From assembly GCF_004341085.1 (NCBI RefSeq), contig NZ_SLXW01000003.1, forward strand, positions 806,001 through 870,000: DNA of 64,000 nt, in the 5' to 3' direction. The stretch is from Sphingomonas sp. PP-CE-1G-424 (GTDB lineage: Bacteria > Pseudomonadota > Alphaproteobacteria > Sphingomonadales > Sphingomonadaceae). The position numbers and the translations under genes were made by a program. Below, in pieces: positions 49,883 to 58,901 of the stretch. Each line of letters starts with the position of its first letter. Position 1 is the stretch's first letter. The notes beneath the pieces were generated by a model, which ran no database searches, had not been told where the DNA came from, and saw nothing but the letters and a program-made list of their open reading frames with translations.

Positions 49883-51595
49883 TCAGAACTGGTACCGCGC
49901 ACCGATCAGCGCCTGCGCCGACCAGTCGCTGTCGAGGTCACCGACCTTGAAGCTGTAAAGTCCGAGCGACGCGGAGGTGCCAAGTCGCCCGAAATATCGA
50001 TAATAGGTGCCGGTCGCGCCGTACGACCAGACGCTGTCGTCACCCGAGATGGCCTCGAGCGGGACATTGGCGACGCCCGGCTCGTAATAGTTCGCGAACA
50101 GGTCCGCGTTGATCCCCGAGACCTGACTGAGCGACCGCGCATAGAAAAGCTGTGCGTAATAGCTCTGGTCTTCGAGCCCGGTGACGACCAGCCCCGGCGC
50201 GCCGTCGGGCGCATAGAGACGGCGATTGGTGTAGCCCACGCCGCCGCCCCAAGTCGAACGACCACGGGTGGCGACGATCACGCCGTCGACCCCGCGTGCG
50301 CGGTAGCTCGCGGTCGAGATCGACTGGAACACGTTGTCGAGACAACCACCCGGCTGCGCGCCGCTGGTGCCGAACACGCAACCGTTGAACTGCTGGCCGA
50401 AGCCCTGCTGCCCGCCCGAAATGAAACTGGTCGGCAGATTGCCGAGACCGGTGCGAAGCTGGCGGCCGAAGGTCTGGATGCCGTCATAGACGTTGACCGC
50501 CATGCCGACTGACTTCGACGCTTGGTACGTCGCGGTGCCGGTGAAGCTGAGCGAACCATAGCGCTTGCCGAGATGCCCCTCGACCGAGGTCCGGCGGTTG
50601 GGTCGCCAGATCACGCCCGCATCGTAATACAGGCCGTCGGTACGATACGCGATCCGCCGCGGCGACGCGTCGTTGGTGACGAACCGGCCGTCCCTGTCGA
50701 GCACCGGCGCACCGGCTGCATCGACCAGCGCATCCTTCTGGCTGGTCTCGATCTTCTCGTAGCCGACGCCTGCGGTCAGCGCGACATAGGGCGAGATCGG
50801 CTGGAGGATATCGCCGCGGCCGTAATAGCCCTCGTACCGCTGCTCGAGCTGGCTGGCCGTTTCGCGGTCGTACGCGCCGCTGACCGTGATGCCGAAGGGC
50901 GCCACGCTGCCCGGCGCGGTCGAGGCGCGCGCGGTCACGGTGTTGCCGATCGAATCGTCGTAATAATCCAGCCGCTGGCCCGCGAGCGTCGATCCGCCGA
51001 AGGTGGGGGTCTGGACCTTGGTGTAGCCGAGGCGATAGTTCGCATCGAACGTGACCGGGCCGGCGCGCGTGGTCAGGCTCGGTCCGGCATAGACCGAGTA
51101 GAGCTGCGACACGTTGTCGACATTGCCGATCAGCAGGCCCGGTGCGGCGCCGCGGATATCGGAGCGGGTCCGCGTGGCGATACCGCCTGCCTCGAGCGTC
51201 AGGTTCGGCGTCACGCGGGCGTCGACGCGCGCAAGTCCCGAGTGAATGTCGTTGTCGACGGCGTTCTTGTTCCAGGCGAACCGGTGTTCGTAGCGGTAGC
51301 TGACCTGCCCCGACACGCGCTGCGTCGCGATCGCCGCATCCACGCCGGCGGCAAGGCTGGTGTAGGTGAGCACGTCGCCGCCATCGAGGTCGGCGTCGAA
51401 AATCTGGCTCGCCTCGATATAGGGTCTGACCGACACGCGTCGTTGGGTCTGGCCGGACTGCGCGGTCTGCTCCAGTTGCGCGGGTTGATCGGTCGCCCCC
51501 GCCTGCCCCGACTGGATGGTCTGGGCCGCCGCCGGCGCGCCGAACGTCAGCGTCGTGCCCGCCAGCGCGAGTATCCGGAACGCGTGCCGGCTCAC
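49883..51595 (-). CDS. XrtA-associated outer-membrane beta-barrel protein
   Basis: 570 residues. Signal peptide (ILALAGTTLTFGAPAAAQ), then a Gln-rich stretch, then alternating beta strands ending in a C-terminal Phe (LIGARYQF), as in TIGR03016 outer-membrane proteins. An inserted loop with two cysteines (NGCVFGTSG and GGCLDN) lies near residue 400. It may form the export channel with the Wza-like lipoprotein. Its ATG overlaps the kinase stop. Confidence 0.9.
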   Translation of the reverse strand: MSRHAFRILALAGTTLTFGAPAAAQTIQSGQAGATDQPAQLEQTAQSGQTQRRVSVRPYIEASQIFDADLDGGDVLTYTSLAAGVDAAIATQRVSGQVSYRYEHRFAWNKNAVDNDIHSGLARVDARVTPNLTLEAGGIATRTRSDIRGAAPGLLIGNVDNVSQLYSVYAGPSLTTRAGPVTFDANYRLGYTKVQTPTFGGSTLAGQRLDYYDDSIGNTVTARASTAPGSVAPFGITVSGAYDRETASQLEQRYEGYYGRGDILQPISPYVALTAGVGYEKIETSQKDALVDAAGAPVLDRDGRFVTNDASPRRIAYRTDGLYYDAGVIWRPNRRTSVEGHLGKRYGSLSFTGTATYQASKSVGMAVNVYDGIQTFGRQLRTGLGNLPTSFISGGQQGFGQQFNGCVFGTSGAQPGGCLDNVFQSISTASYRARGVDGVIVATRGRSTWGGGVGYTNRRLYAPDGAPGLVVTGLEDQSYYAQLFYARSLSQVSGINADLFANYYEPGVANVPLEAISGDDSVWSYGATGTYYRYFGRLGTSASLGLYSFKVGDLDSDWSAQALIGARYQF

Positions 51596-52632
51596 TGCGA
51601 CACCTCATGGCCGTAATAGCTGCCGAACCGCGCGCCGCCCTGCACGAACGACACGGCGTTCAGGACGAGCTGGATGTGCTCGCATCCGTCGAGCAGGTTG
51701 ACCGCAGCGCGGAGTTCGCTTTCGGGCGTGCGATCGGCGCGTACGACGAGCATCACCTGGCCGACGCGCATCGCCAGCACCGAGGCGGGCGACGCGGCGA
51801 GCGCGGGTGGCGAGTCGAATATGACGATGCGGCGGGGGTTGGCCGCGAGCAGCCGCGCGATCACGGTTCTGGTCCGCGCACTGGCGAGCAGTTCGGTGTC
51901 CATCGCGGTCTTGGTCCCCGCGGGCAGCACCGAGAGGTGCGCCACGTCGGTCCGGATCACGAGATCCTCGACATCGATCGCAGAATCCGCAAGCGCATCG
52001 AGCAGTCCGGCACCGGCGCTGAGCCCAAGCTGGTTGGCGACATCGGGCTTGGCGACGTCGGCATCGACGAGCAGCACTTCGGTGTCGCGCTCGGCGGCGA
52101 TCGAGAGCGCAAGGTTGATCGCGCAGAAGGTCTTGCCGTCCTCGGGCCGTGCCGAGCAGACCAGGATCATACGCGCCTTTTCGGGGCTGTCGCTTTCCGC
52201 GATCCGCGCGCTGGCGATCAGCAGCTGGCGCTTGATCAGGCGAAACTCTTCGGCGAGCGGACCGACCGGCGCGCCGGGCACGATCATGCCGTTTGCCGCC
52301 AGCATGCCACGATCGATCCGCGCGGTATCGTCAGAATGGTCCGGCGGCAGGTAGAATTCGTCGGACAGTTCGCTGCCGATCGGCGCGCGCAGTTCTTCGG
52401 GGATCGCCAGGAAGCTGGCGTCCTCGAATGTCGCGTCGAAGGCGGGACCGTGGGTCGGCGCGCGGTCCGGTGCCTCGGTCTGGAGATCGTCGACGGCAGG
52501 AACGTTCACAGGCTGGAGATCGTCGACCGGCGCCGGCGGAGCGCTTCGCGCGCGCAGATGCGCGTTGAAGTCGTAGACCTTGGCTGCGCGTTCGAGCAGC
52601 GAGGGTTCGCGATCAGGTTTCGTCACGGTCAT
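51592..52632 (-). CDS. XrtA-associated tyrosine autokinase (CpsD-like)
   Basis: 346 residues (TIGR03018 family). BY-kinase motifs: Walker A SARPEDGKTFCAIN, Walker A' LLVDADVAKPDVANQLGL and Walker B IVIFDSPPAL. The N-terminal 110 residues are a disordered, Asp/Pro-rich region. The C terminus ends with a short Tyr pair (GSYYGHEVSQ) that could be phosphorylated. It partners the Wzz-like protein six bases upstream. Confidence 0.92.
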   Translation of the reverse strand: MTVTKPDREPSLLERAAKVYDFNAHLRARSAPPAPVDDLQPVNVPAVDDLQTEAPDRAPTHGPAFDATFEDASFLAIPEELRAPIGSELSDEFYLPPDHSDDTARIDRGMLAANGMIVPGAPVGPLAEEFRLIKRQLLIASARIAESDSPEKARMILVCSARPEDGKTFCAINLALSIAAERDTEVLLVDADVAKPDVANQLGLSAGAGLLDALADSAIDVEDLVIRTDVAHLSVLPAGTKTAMDTELLASARTRTVIARLLAANPRRIVIFDSPPALAASPASVLAMRVGQVMLVVRADRTPESELRAAVNLLDGCEHIQLVLNAVSFVQGGARFGSYYGHEVSQ

Positions 52633-52638
52633 CCCCCT

Positions 52639-54162
52639 TTATGCCGCCAGTCCGCGCTGCAGGATCTCGACCCCCAGCAGCAGGACATAGGCCGCGCCCA
52701 GAGCGGCGGTGCCACCCAGGAACATCTTCAACTTCGAACGCCGCTGGTCCGACTGGACCCGCGTCACGACTTCGCCGATCGACCCGATCACCGGCATCCC
52801 CGCTGCCTTTTCGAGCCGCGTCGTGGTCGCGAACGTCGTCCGCAACTGCCCCATCGCAAACGCTGCGCCGATCCCCGCCGCGAGTCCAGCGACCAGCACG
52901 CCCGACAGCAGGAGCATCCGGTTCGGCGCGCTCGGCGTCCGCGGCATGGTAGGCGGATCGATGACGCTGAACTTGACATGATCGCTCTGCGACTGCGCCT
53001 GCCCCATCAGCGCGGTCTGCTCACGCTGCGTCAGCAACGTGTCGTACTGGTCCTTGAGCACCTGGTAGTCGCGATCGATCGAACCCTGTTCTGCGGCAAC
53101 CTCGGGATCGCCCGCGAGCTTCGAATTGAGCATGTCGAGATCGCCCTGCAACTGGCTCTTCCGCATCCGCAGCGACGCGACGGTCGCCTGACGGTCCGCC
53201 ACCATCGACTGGAGCGAGGCGTAGAGCGGGTTCTGCGCGCTGCCATTGGCACTGCCACCGGACAGCGGCTCGCTCCGCGCCGCAGCCGTCGCTGCCGCCA
53301 GCTGGCTCTTCAACGCCACCACGTCGGGATGGTTCTCGGTATAGCCGCGCGCACGCGCATCGGCTAGCTGGCCCTGGATCGCCTGCAACCGCGCGCGTGC
53401 TGGCCCCGCCGCGCCGGCTACACCGCCAACGCCCGCCACGGTCGCGGGGGTTCCCGCCATCTGGCCCTGCACTGCGGCGAGGCTCGACTGCGCCGCGGCC
53501 AGATCGCCATCGACCTGCGACATCTGCGACCGCGCCGCACCGATCCGGTCGCTGATCGACCCGGTCCCCGGCAACGCGCCGAGATAGCGGTTCTGGAAAT
53601 CGGCGCGCTTGCCCTCGGCATCCGAGAGCTGCTTCTGCCGTGCCACGAGCTGCTGGTCGAGGAAGGTCAGGCTCTGCGTGGTCTTCGACCGATCGCCCGC
53701 CAGATTCTGCTCGACGAACAGATCGATCAGCTTCTGCGTGACCTGTCGCGCCAGCTTGGGGTTGGAGGCGGTGGCGGTAATCTGAAACAGATTATCCTGT
53801 TGCGAAACGATCTTGATATTCTGTGCGAGGCTCGACACGCGGTCGGCGACATCGCGGTCACTCGACACGGTCGCCGCCAGATCGGTGCCGCGCACGACCT
53901 TTTCGAGCGTCACCGCCGAGGTCAGCGTGGTGCGGATCGCGTCGACACTCATCGGCACGCTCTGCGGTACGCCATCCATCCCGGCGGGCAGGATCGTCTG
54001 CATCTGGACGAACACGCGCGCGGTCGACTCATACCGGCTCGGGATCTGCGAGACGACCAGCCAGCCGAGCACGCACACGCCCCACGCCACGCCGAGCGCC
54101 AACCAGCGCCGCGTCCAGATCGTGTGGAGCGCGATGCGCACCTCGTCGTAGATCCCGTTCAT
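52639..54162 (-). CDS. XrtA polysaccharide chain-length determinant (Wzz-like)
   Basis: 507 residues (TIGR03007). Two terminal membrane helices (WLALGVAWGVCVLGWLVV and MLLLSGVLVAGLAAGIGAAF) flank a long periplasmic coiled coil (residues about 160-400). PTMPRTPSAPN precedes the second helix, a Wzz signature. A third hydrophobic segment ends the protein (LGAAYVLLLGVEIL). It regulates polymer length with the kinase. Confidence 0.93.
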   Translation of the reverse strand: MNGIYDEVRIALHTIWTRRWLALGVAWGVCVLGWLVVSQIPSRYESTARVFVQMQTILPAGMDGVPQSVPMSVDAIRTTLTSAVTLEKVVRGTDLAATVSSDRDVADRVSSLAQNIKIVSQQDNLFQITATASNPKLARQVTQKLIDLFVEQNLAGDRSKTTQSLTFLDQQLVARQKQLSDAEGKRADFQNRYLGALPGTGSISDRIGAARSQMSQVDGDLAAAQSSLAAVQGQMAGTPATVAGVGGVAGAAGPARARLQAIQGQLADARARGYTENHPDVVALKSQLAAATAAARSEPLSGGSANGSAQNPLYASLQSMVADRQATVASLRMRKSQLQGDLDMLNSKLAGDPEVAAEQGSIDRDYQVLKDQYDTLLTQREQTALMGQAQSQSDHVKFSVIDPPTMPRTPSAPNRMLLLSGVLVAGLAAGIGAAFAMGQLRTTFATTTRLEKAAGMPVIGSIGEVVTRVQSDQRRSKLKMFLGGTAALGAAYVLLLGVEILQRGLAA

Positions 54163-54173
54163 CTGGGCGTGCC

Positions 54174-54818
54174 TCAGAACATCGATTCGGGGATGATGAT
54201 CACGTCGCCCGGCTCGAGCCGGACGTTCGCCGAGGAATCGCCCTTCTTAAGCAGATTGCCGATCTGCAGCCCATATTCGGTCTGCTTGCCGGTCGCGCGG
54301 TCGTAGCGGACCAGCCGCGCCTTGTTGCCCGCGGCATATTGGCTGAGACCGCCGACCGCGATCATCGCATCGAGCAGCGTCATGTTCGCGCGATAGGGGA
54401 TCGAGGCGGGCTTCTCGGTCGCGCCGACGATGCGGACCTGCTGGCTGTACGTGCCGCTGAAATTCTCGACGATCACCGAGACGATCGGGTCCTTGATATA
54501 GGCGGCGAGCGCCTTCTTGATGTCGTCGCTGAGCATCGCCGGGGTCTTGCCGACCGCGGGCATGTCGTTGATCAACGGCGTCGTGATCCGGCCGTCGGGA
54601 CGCACCTGAACCTTCGACGACAATTCGGGATTGCGCCAGACGAAGATGTTGAGCTGATCGAGCGGGCCGATGACGTATTGCTCGCCCGGCAGCTCCTTGT
54701 TCGCGACATAGGCGGCAGGCGGCAGTTCGGGACGACCGCCGGTGCTCGTGCAGGCACCGAGCGTGGTTGCGGCCACACCAAGGGTCAGCAGGGATTTCGA
54801 AACGGATCCGGAACGCAT
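54174..54818 (-). CDS. Wza-type polysaccharide export lipoprotein
   Basis: 214 residues (TIGR03027-like). Signal with lipobox LGAC (residues 20-23 region), then YVIGPLDQLNIFVWRNPELS, VRPDGRITTPLI (SLBB/poly_export) and LDAMIAVGGLSQYAAGN. Outer-membrane export in the XrtA system. First gene of the ten-gene leftward operon. AGGAGA lies 10 bases before the ATG at 54818 and 4 bases before a GTG at 54824, so the start is uncertain by two codons. Confidence 0.93.
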   Translation of the reverse strand: MRSGSVSKSLLTLGVAATTLGACTSTGGRPELPPAAYVANKELPGEQYVIGPLDQLNIFVWRNPELSSKVQVRPDGRITTPLINDMPAVGKTPAMLSDDIKKALAAYIKDPIVSVIVENFSGTYSQQVRIVGATEKPASIPYRANMTLLDAMIAVGGLSQYAAGNKARLVRYDRATGKQTEYGLQIGNLLKKGDSSANVRLEPGDVIIIPESMF

Positions 54819-54957
54819 TGTCACTTTTCTCCTGGTGTCACACCGCCCATCGGCAGCCCGACAGTCGGCTAAACTCGGCCTTCGCTATGGAGGGAACAGG
54901 TGAAGATAGCGTTAGGAGCGCTCCGTAACCATGCTCCGATAGGTCAGCACCGCGTCG
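54819..54957. promoter_or_regulatory. Presumed promoter region of the XrtA operon
   Basis: A 139-base gap between the PLP decarboxylase stop and the export gene, with AT-rich patches (GATAGCGTTAGGAGC, TAACCATGCTCC). No convincing -35/-10 pair was identified. It is the only sizeable gap among the leftward XrtA genes, so a promoter is expected here. Confidence 0.4.
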
Positions 54958-56184
54958 CTATAGCACAGATACGATCTCGGTGGCGGGTGGATGCCCGAGA
55001 AACGCCGCCGGGCTGGCGCTCGCGCCATAGGCGCCGGCCATGAAGATCGCGATTAGGTCGCCGACGTGGACGGGGGGGAGCGCGACCTTGTCGCCGAGCC
55101 GGTCGAGCGGTGTGCACAGGGGGCCGACGACGGAGACGGTTTCGGTGGGCGCGTGGCCCATACGGGCGGCGACCGCGATCGGATAGTTGCGGCGGACGAC
55201 CGTCCCGAAATTGCCGCTGGCGGCGAGCTGGTGGTTGAGGCCGCCGTCGACGACGACGAAGGTCTCGCCCTGGCTTTGCTTTATGTCGATGACGCGGGTC
55301 AGATAGACGCCGGCTTCGGCGACGAGCCAGCGACCGAGTTCGATCGCGAACCGCGTTTTAGCGAGGATTGCGGGACGGGATGCGAGCTCTTGGGCCAGTG
55401 CATCGCCGACACGCTCGACGTTCAGCGCAACGTCGCCGGCGAAATAGGGCACGCCGAAACCGCCGCCGAGGTTCACCAGCGGGGGCGCAACGCCCACCTC
55501 GTCGCTCAGCCTGGCAGCGAGCGCGATCGTCGCGGCCTGGGTTTCGGCAATCGCGGCAGGATCGAGCGCCTGGCTGCCTGCGTAGATGTGGAACCCGCGC
55601 CAGTCCGCGCCCGCCGCGACGATCGCCTTCACGAGCGCAGCCGCACGGCCGGCATCGACCCCGAACGGCGACGCGCGACCGCCCATCCGCATCCCAGAGC
55701 CGCGCAGTTCGATGTCGGGGTTCACGCGGACCGCCATGCGCGGTGTGTGGCCGAGCCGCTCACCGATCGCGAACGCCCGCACCGCCTCGCCTTCCGATTC
55801 GACGTTGAGCGTGGCGCCGGCGGTGATCGCGGCGGCGAGTTCGTCGTCACGCTTGCCGGGACCCGCGAAACTGATCGAGGCGGCCGGTTTGACGACGATT
55901 GCCTTCGCGAGTTCGCCCGAGGAAGCGACGTCGAGCCCGTCAACTAGCGGCGCGATGGCGGTCAGCAGGTCGGCGTGCGGATTGGCCTTGATGGCGTAAT
56001 GGAGGTCGATCGCCGGCATCGCGGCGCGAAACCGTGCGATGCGCGCGGCGACGATCGCCATGTCGTAGACGAACAGCGGAGTGTCACTGGCCTCTACAGC
56101 CCAACCATCGGCAGGCCGACCGCCGATCGTTAGCGCCCCCGACTGCGCAGCAAACTCAGGAGGAAGAGCACCCATCGGTTTCAT
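54958..56184 (-). CDS. XrtA-associated PLP decarboxylase
   Basis: 408 residues, type III PLP fold (TIGR03099; DAP/ornithine decarboxylase-like). PLP lysine in DLHYAIKANPHADLL, HIYAGSQALDP, VNLGGGFGVPY, FAIELGRWLVAEAG, and VVGPLCTPLDRLG with the active Cys. It probably makes a modified amine for the polymer; substrate unknown. The ATG at 56184 overlaps the ligase stop (ATGA), so the longer upstream frame, which runs into a REP, is not used. Confidence 0.92.
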   Translation of the reverse strand: MKPMGALPPEFAAQSGALTIGGRPADGWAVEASDTPLFVYDMAIVAARIARFRAAMPAIDLHYAIKANPHADLLTAIAPLVDGLDVASSGELAKAIVVKPAASISFAGPGKRDDELAAAITAGATLNVESEGEAVRAFAIGERLGHTPRMAVRVNPDIELRGSGMRMGGRASPFGVDAGRAAALVKAIVAAGADWRGFHIYAGSQALDPAAIAETQAATIALAARLSDEVGVAPPLVNLGGGFGVPYFAGDVALNVERVGDALAQELASRPAILAKTRFAIELGRWLVAEAGVYLTRVIDIKQSQGETFVVVDGGLNHQLAASGNFGTVVRRNYPIAVAARMGHAPTETVSVVGPLCTPLDRLGDKVALPPVHVGDLIAIFMAGAYGASASPAAFLGHPPATEIVSVL

Positions 56185-57821
56185 GACGCACTCCCTTCCA
56201 TGTTCCCCCGCGAAGGCGGGGGCCCAGCCTGGACTCCCGCCTTCGCGGGAGAACAAGCTTTTACCTCCGACGCAATGCCAGACCTGTCCAGCTTCCCATT
56301 GGCATTACGCGGCAATTCGTCCCGCCAGAGATACAGCGCTGGCTGCATGAAGCTCGGCAAAGCAGTCCTCAGCCGCGCCCGCAACGCCGCTTCCTCACCC
56401 GCATCCCCCGCCAGCATCACGACGATCGCCTGCCCCAACCGCTCGTCCGGCACACCGACTGCGACTGCCTCGCGCGCCTCCCCGCCTGCCAGCACCGCCT
56501 CCTCGATTTCGAGCGGACTGATACGGTTGCCCGCGCTCTTGATCATCTCGTCATTGCGGCCGACGAATCGGAGCAAGCCGTCCTCGCCCTCGACGACGGT
56601 ATCCCCCGACCAGACCGCCATGCCGCTGCCACCGGGGGCCGGGCGGAACCGCTGCGCCGTCCGCTCCGCATCCTGCCAATAGCCTTGCGCCACTAGCGGG
56701 CCCGAATGCACGAGTTCCCCCGCCTCCCCCGGCGCAGCGCGCGTGCCGTCGAGTTTCACCACCGAAACCTCGGCAAACGGGATTGCTCGCCCCATCGCGT
56801 CGGGGTGCGTATCGATCAGCGCCGGGTCGAGATAGGTCGACCGGAACGCCTCGGTCAGCCCATACATCGCGTACACTTCCGCCGCCGGGAACCGCGCCCG
56901 CAGGCCCCGCACAAGCCGCGGCGTCAGTGCGCCGCCCGAGTTGCTCAGGCGCTTGAGCCGCGCGGCGGTTTCCACCGGCCACTCCGCTTCCAGTAGCTGA
57001 ACCCACAAGGGCGGCACACCTGCCAGCGTCGTCGCCTCGACCCGCTCGACCGCCTTTACCACGTCGCGTGCGACGAGGTAGTCGAGCGGCGCTACCGAAG
57101 CGCCTGCCGCCCAGGTGGAGAACAGCTGATTCTGACCGTAGTCGAACGACAAGGGGAGTACGCCGAGTACGCGGTCTTCAGGCGCCAGCTTCAGATAGTG
57201 CGCGACGGAGATCGCGCCGAGCCATAGGTTGGCGTGGCTCAGCATCACGCCTTTCGGGCGGCCAGTGGAGCCGGAAGTGTAGAGGATTGCTGCCAGGGTA
57301 TCGGGGTCGGCGTCGGAGGGACCCATCATTCCGTTCCCCCGCGAAGGCGGGGGGCCAGGAATCACGGGCGTCGCGCTCTGCAATCCTGGGCCCCCGCGTT
57401 CGCGAGGGAACAGAGAAAGAGGATCCGTCTCGTCTACGATCGCGCAGGCATCCGGTACGTCGCCATCGTCTAGCGTCCCGGCCCGCGCGCTCTGGGTCAC
57501 CAGCAAACGAGCGCCGCTGTCCCCCAGAATATGTGCGACCTGGGCCCGGCGGAGCAGTGGGTTGACCGGTACATGCACCAGCCCCGCCCGCGCCGCCGCC
57601 AACGGCATAAGGCAAGCGACCCGCGTCTTGGGCAGCCACGTCGCGACGCGGTCGCCGGCCGACAGCCCTCGGGCAGCGAGCCACCCCGCCAATGCACCGA
57701 CCCCCGCCTCAAGCTCGGCAAACGTCATCACGCCCGCCTTGTCGACCAGTGCAACGGCGTCCGGCGCACCACGCAGCGCGATGTGGTCGATAGGGTACGG
57801 CTTGGGGTCGAGCGCAATCAT
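56181..57821 (-). CDS. XrtA-associated acyl-CoA ligase with two REP insertions
   Basis: 546 residues (TIGR03098; AMP-forming). AMP-binding motif LYTSGSTGRPKGVMLSH, YGLTEAFRST, GRNDEMIKSAGNRISP and ANGKLDRS. It likely activates an acid for loading on the nearby acyl carrier protein. Residues about 137-163 (FPRERGGPG, then PGPPPSRGN) and the C-terminal 20-25 residues (KACSPAKAGVQAGPPPSRGN) are translated from REP palindromes. The natural end is near IASEV. Divergent from the carrier gene by 94 bases. Confidence 0.92.
   Translation of the reverse strand: MIALDPKPYPIDHIALRGAPDAVALVDKAGVMTFAELEAGVGALAGWLAARGLSAGDRVATWLPKTRVACLMPLAAARAGLVHVPVNPLLRRAQVAHILGDSGARLLVTQSARAGTLDDGDVPDACAIVDETDPLSLFPRERGGPGLQSATPVIPGPPPSRGNGMMGPSDADPDTLAAILYTSGSTGRPKGVMLSHANLWLGAISVAHYLKLAPEDRVLGVLPLSFDYGQNQLFSTWAAGASVAPLDYLVARDVVKAVERVEATTLAGVPPLWVQLLEAEWPVETAARLKRLSNSGGALTPRLVRGLRARFPAAEVYAMYGLTEAFRSTYLDPALIDTHPDAMGRAIPFAEVSVVKLDGTRAAPGEAGELVHSGPLVAQGYWQDAERTAQRFRPAPGGSGMAVWSGDTVVEGEDGLLRFVGRNDEMIKSAGNRISPLEIEEAVLAGGEAREAVAVGVPDERLGQAIVVMLAGDAGEEAALRARLRTALPSFMQPALYLWRDELPRNANGKLDRSGIASEVKACSPAKAGVQAGPPPSRGNMEGSAS
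56201..56255. repeat. REP-like palindrome at 3' end of acyl-CoA ligase
   Basis: TGTTCCCCCGCGAAGGCGGG and CCCGCCTTCGCGGGAGAACA around GCCCAGCCTGGACT. It lies within the last codons of the ligase and just upstream of the decarboxylase start. Confidence 0.88.
57333..57411. repeat. REP-like palindrome inside acyl-CoA ligase
   Basis: GTTCCCCCGCGAAGGCGGGG and CCCCCGCGTTCGCGAGGGAA arms with a longer centre (CCAGGAATCACGGGCG and CTCTGCAATCCTGG, themselves complementary). The right arm has drifted (CGTTCGCG). Read in frame by the ligase. Confidence 0.85.
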
Positions 57822-57915
57822 GACGCTCTAATAGCGCCAAGCCCCCTTTAGCGCGAACCCGTTGCCGAATTCACCCCCACACGCTAGCGGGGCCGGGTTC
57901 CTAACCGTTCAGGCG

Positions 57916-58194
57916 ATGCTCGTGATCTTCGAAGGCACTTCCCAAGTCGAAACGACGGTACGCGCCGTCCTCGCCGATATTCTCGGCCTCAGCGCCGACC
58001 GAGTCGCGACGTTCACCGCTGACACACCGCTGTTCGGCGCGCTGCCCGAGCTCGATTCCATGGCGGTGGCGAGCGTGCTGACCGAACTCGAGGACAGGCT
58101 CGGCATCCTGATCGAGGACGACGAGATCGACGGCGAGATGCTCGAGACGTTCGGCGCGCTCGTCCAATTTGCCGCCAGCAAGGCACTGGTCTAG
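57916..58194 (+). CDS. Acyl carrier protein of the XrtA locus
   Basis: 92 residues. The phosphopantetheine serine S48 sits in PELDSMAVASVL. Helical layout matches PP-binding domains. It would carry the acyl group activated by the divergent ligase. The ATG at 57916 has only a weak AGG upstream; the conserved domain begins near residue 10. Followed by two hydrolases 29 bases later. Confidence 0.9.
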   Translation: MLVIFEGTSQVETTVRAVLADILGLSADRVATFTADTPLFGALPELDSMAVASVLTELEDRLGILIEDDEIDGEMLETFGALVQFAASKALV

Positions 58195-58223
58195 CCTTAA
58201 CGGGGGGTCTAGCCTCATCCGGG

Positions 58224-58901
58224 ATGACCGCCCTGCGCTTCGATACCTATGACTGGAGCGGCGGCGGCGAAGCGATGCTGCGGTTCGGCCCAGATGCCGG
58301 CCCGATCGTCATCGCCGCCCTCCCGCTGTTCGAAGAAGCGAACCGGACGCGCCAGTTCCTCGTCGCAATTTTACGCGCACTTGCGGTTCATGGGATCGGC
58401 AGCGTGCTCCCCGATCTCCCCGGCACCGGCGAGAGCGTCGTCGTCACCGCCGAAGCGCGACTCCGCGACCAGCGGACAGCCTATACCGAGCTGGTTCAAT
58501 ATCTTAACCGGAACACCTACAGCATTTCGATAAGAAGCGGCGCGCTCTTCGATACCGACGCCGCCCTCGCCGGCCGGTGGCAGCTATCCGCGCAAACCGG
58601 CGAAGATCTGTTGCGCGAGTTGGATCGCACGCGAACGACGTCCCGCTCCGCTCCCGCCAACGAAACCGAGTATGCGGGCAACACGCTGTCCCGCGAAATG
58701 TTGGCCGACCTACGCGACGCCACACCCTATGCTGGAGATGGCCGCCTGCGAGGTATCAGGCTCGAATCCGACCCGCGCCACGCCGACGTGAAATATGCGG
58801 CATCGCCGCTGTGGCGTCAGTCAGAGCCGGACAATGATACTGCCCTGGCTCAGATACTTGCCGAAGACATCTTGCACTGGATCGCATCGTGCGAACGCTG
58901 A
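58224..58901 (+). CDS. XrtA-associated hydrolase 2
   Basis: 225 residues (TIGR03101-like, short alpha/beta hydrolase). Seen: PIVIAALPLFEEANRTRQF and VLPDLPGTGES near the N terminus, typical of this subgroup. The usual nucleophile elbow is not obvious, so it may be catalytically altered. It overlaps the next hydrolase by 13 bases. Function in the polymer pathway is inferred from context only. Confidence 0.85.
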   Translation: MTALRFDTYDWSGGGEAMLRFGPDAGPIVIAALPLFEEANRTRQFLVAILRALAVHGIGSVLPDLPGTGESVVVTAEARLRDQRTAYTELVQYLNRNTYSISIRSGALFDTDAALAGRWQLSAQTGEDLLRELDRTRTTSRSAPANETEYAGNTLSREMLADLRDATPYAGDGRLRGIRLESDPRHADVKYAASPLWRQSEPDNDTALAQILAEDILHWIASCER

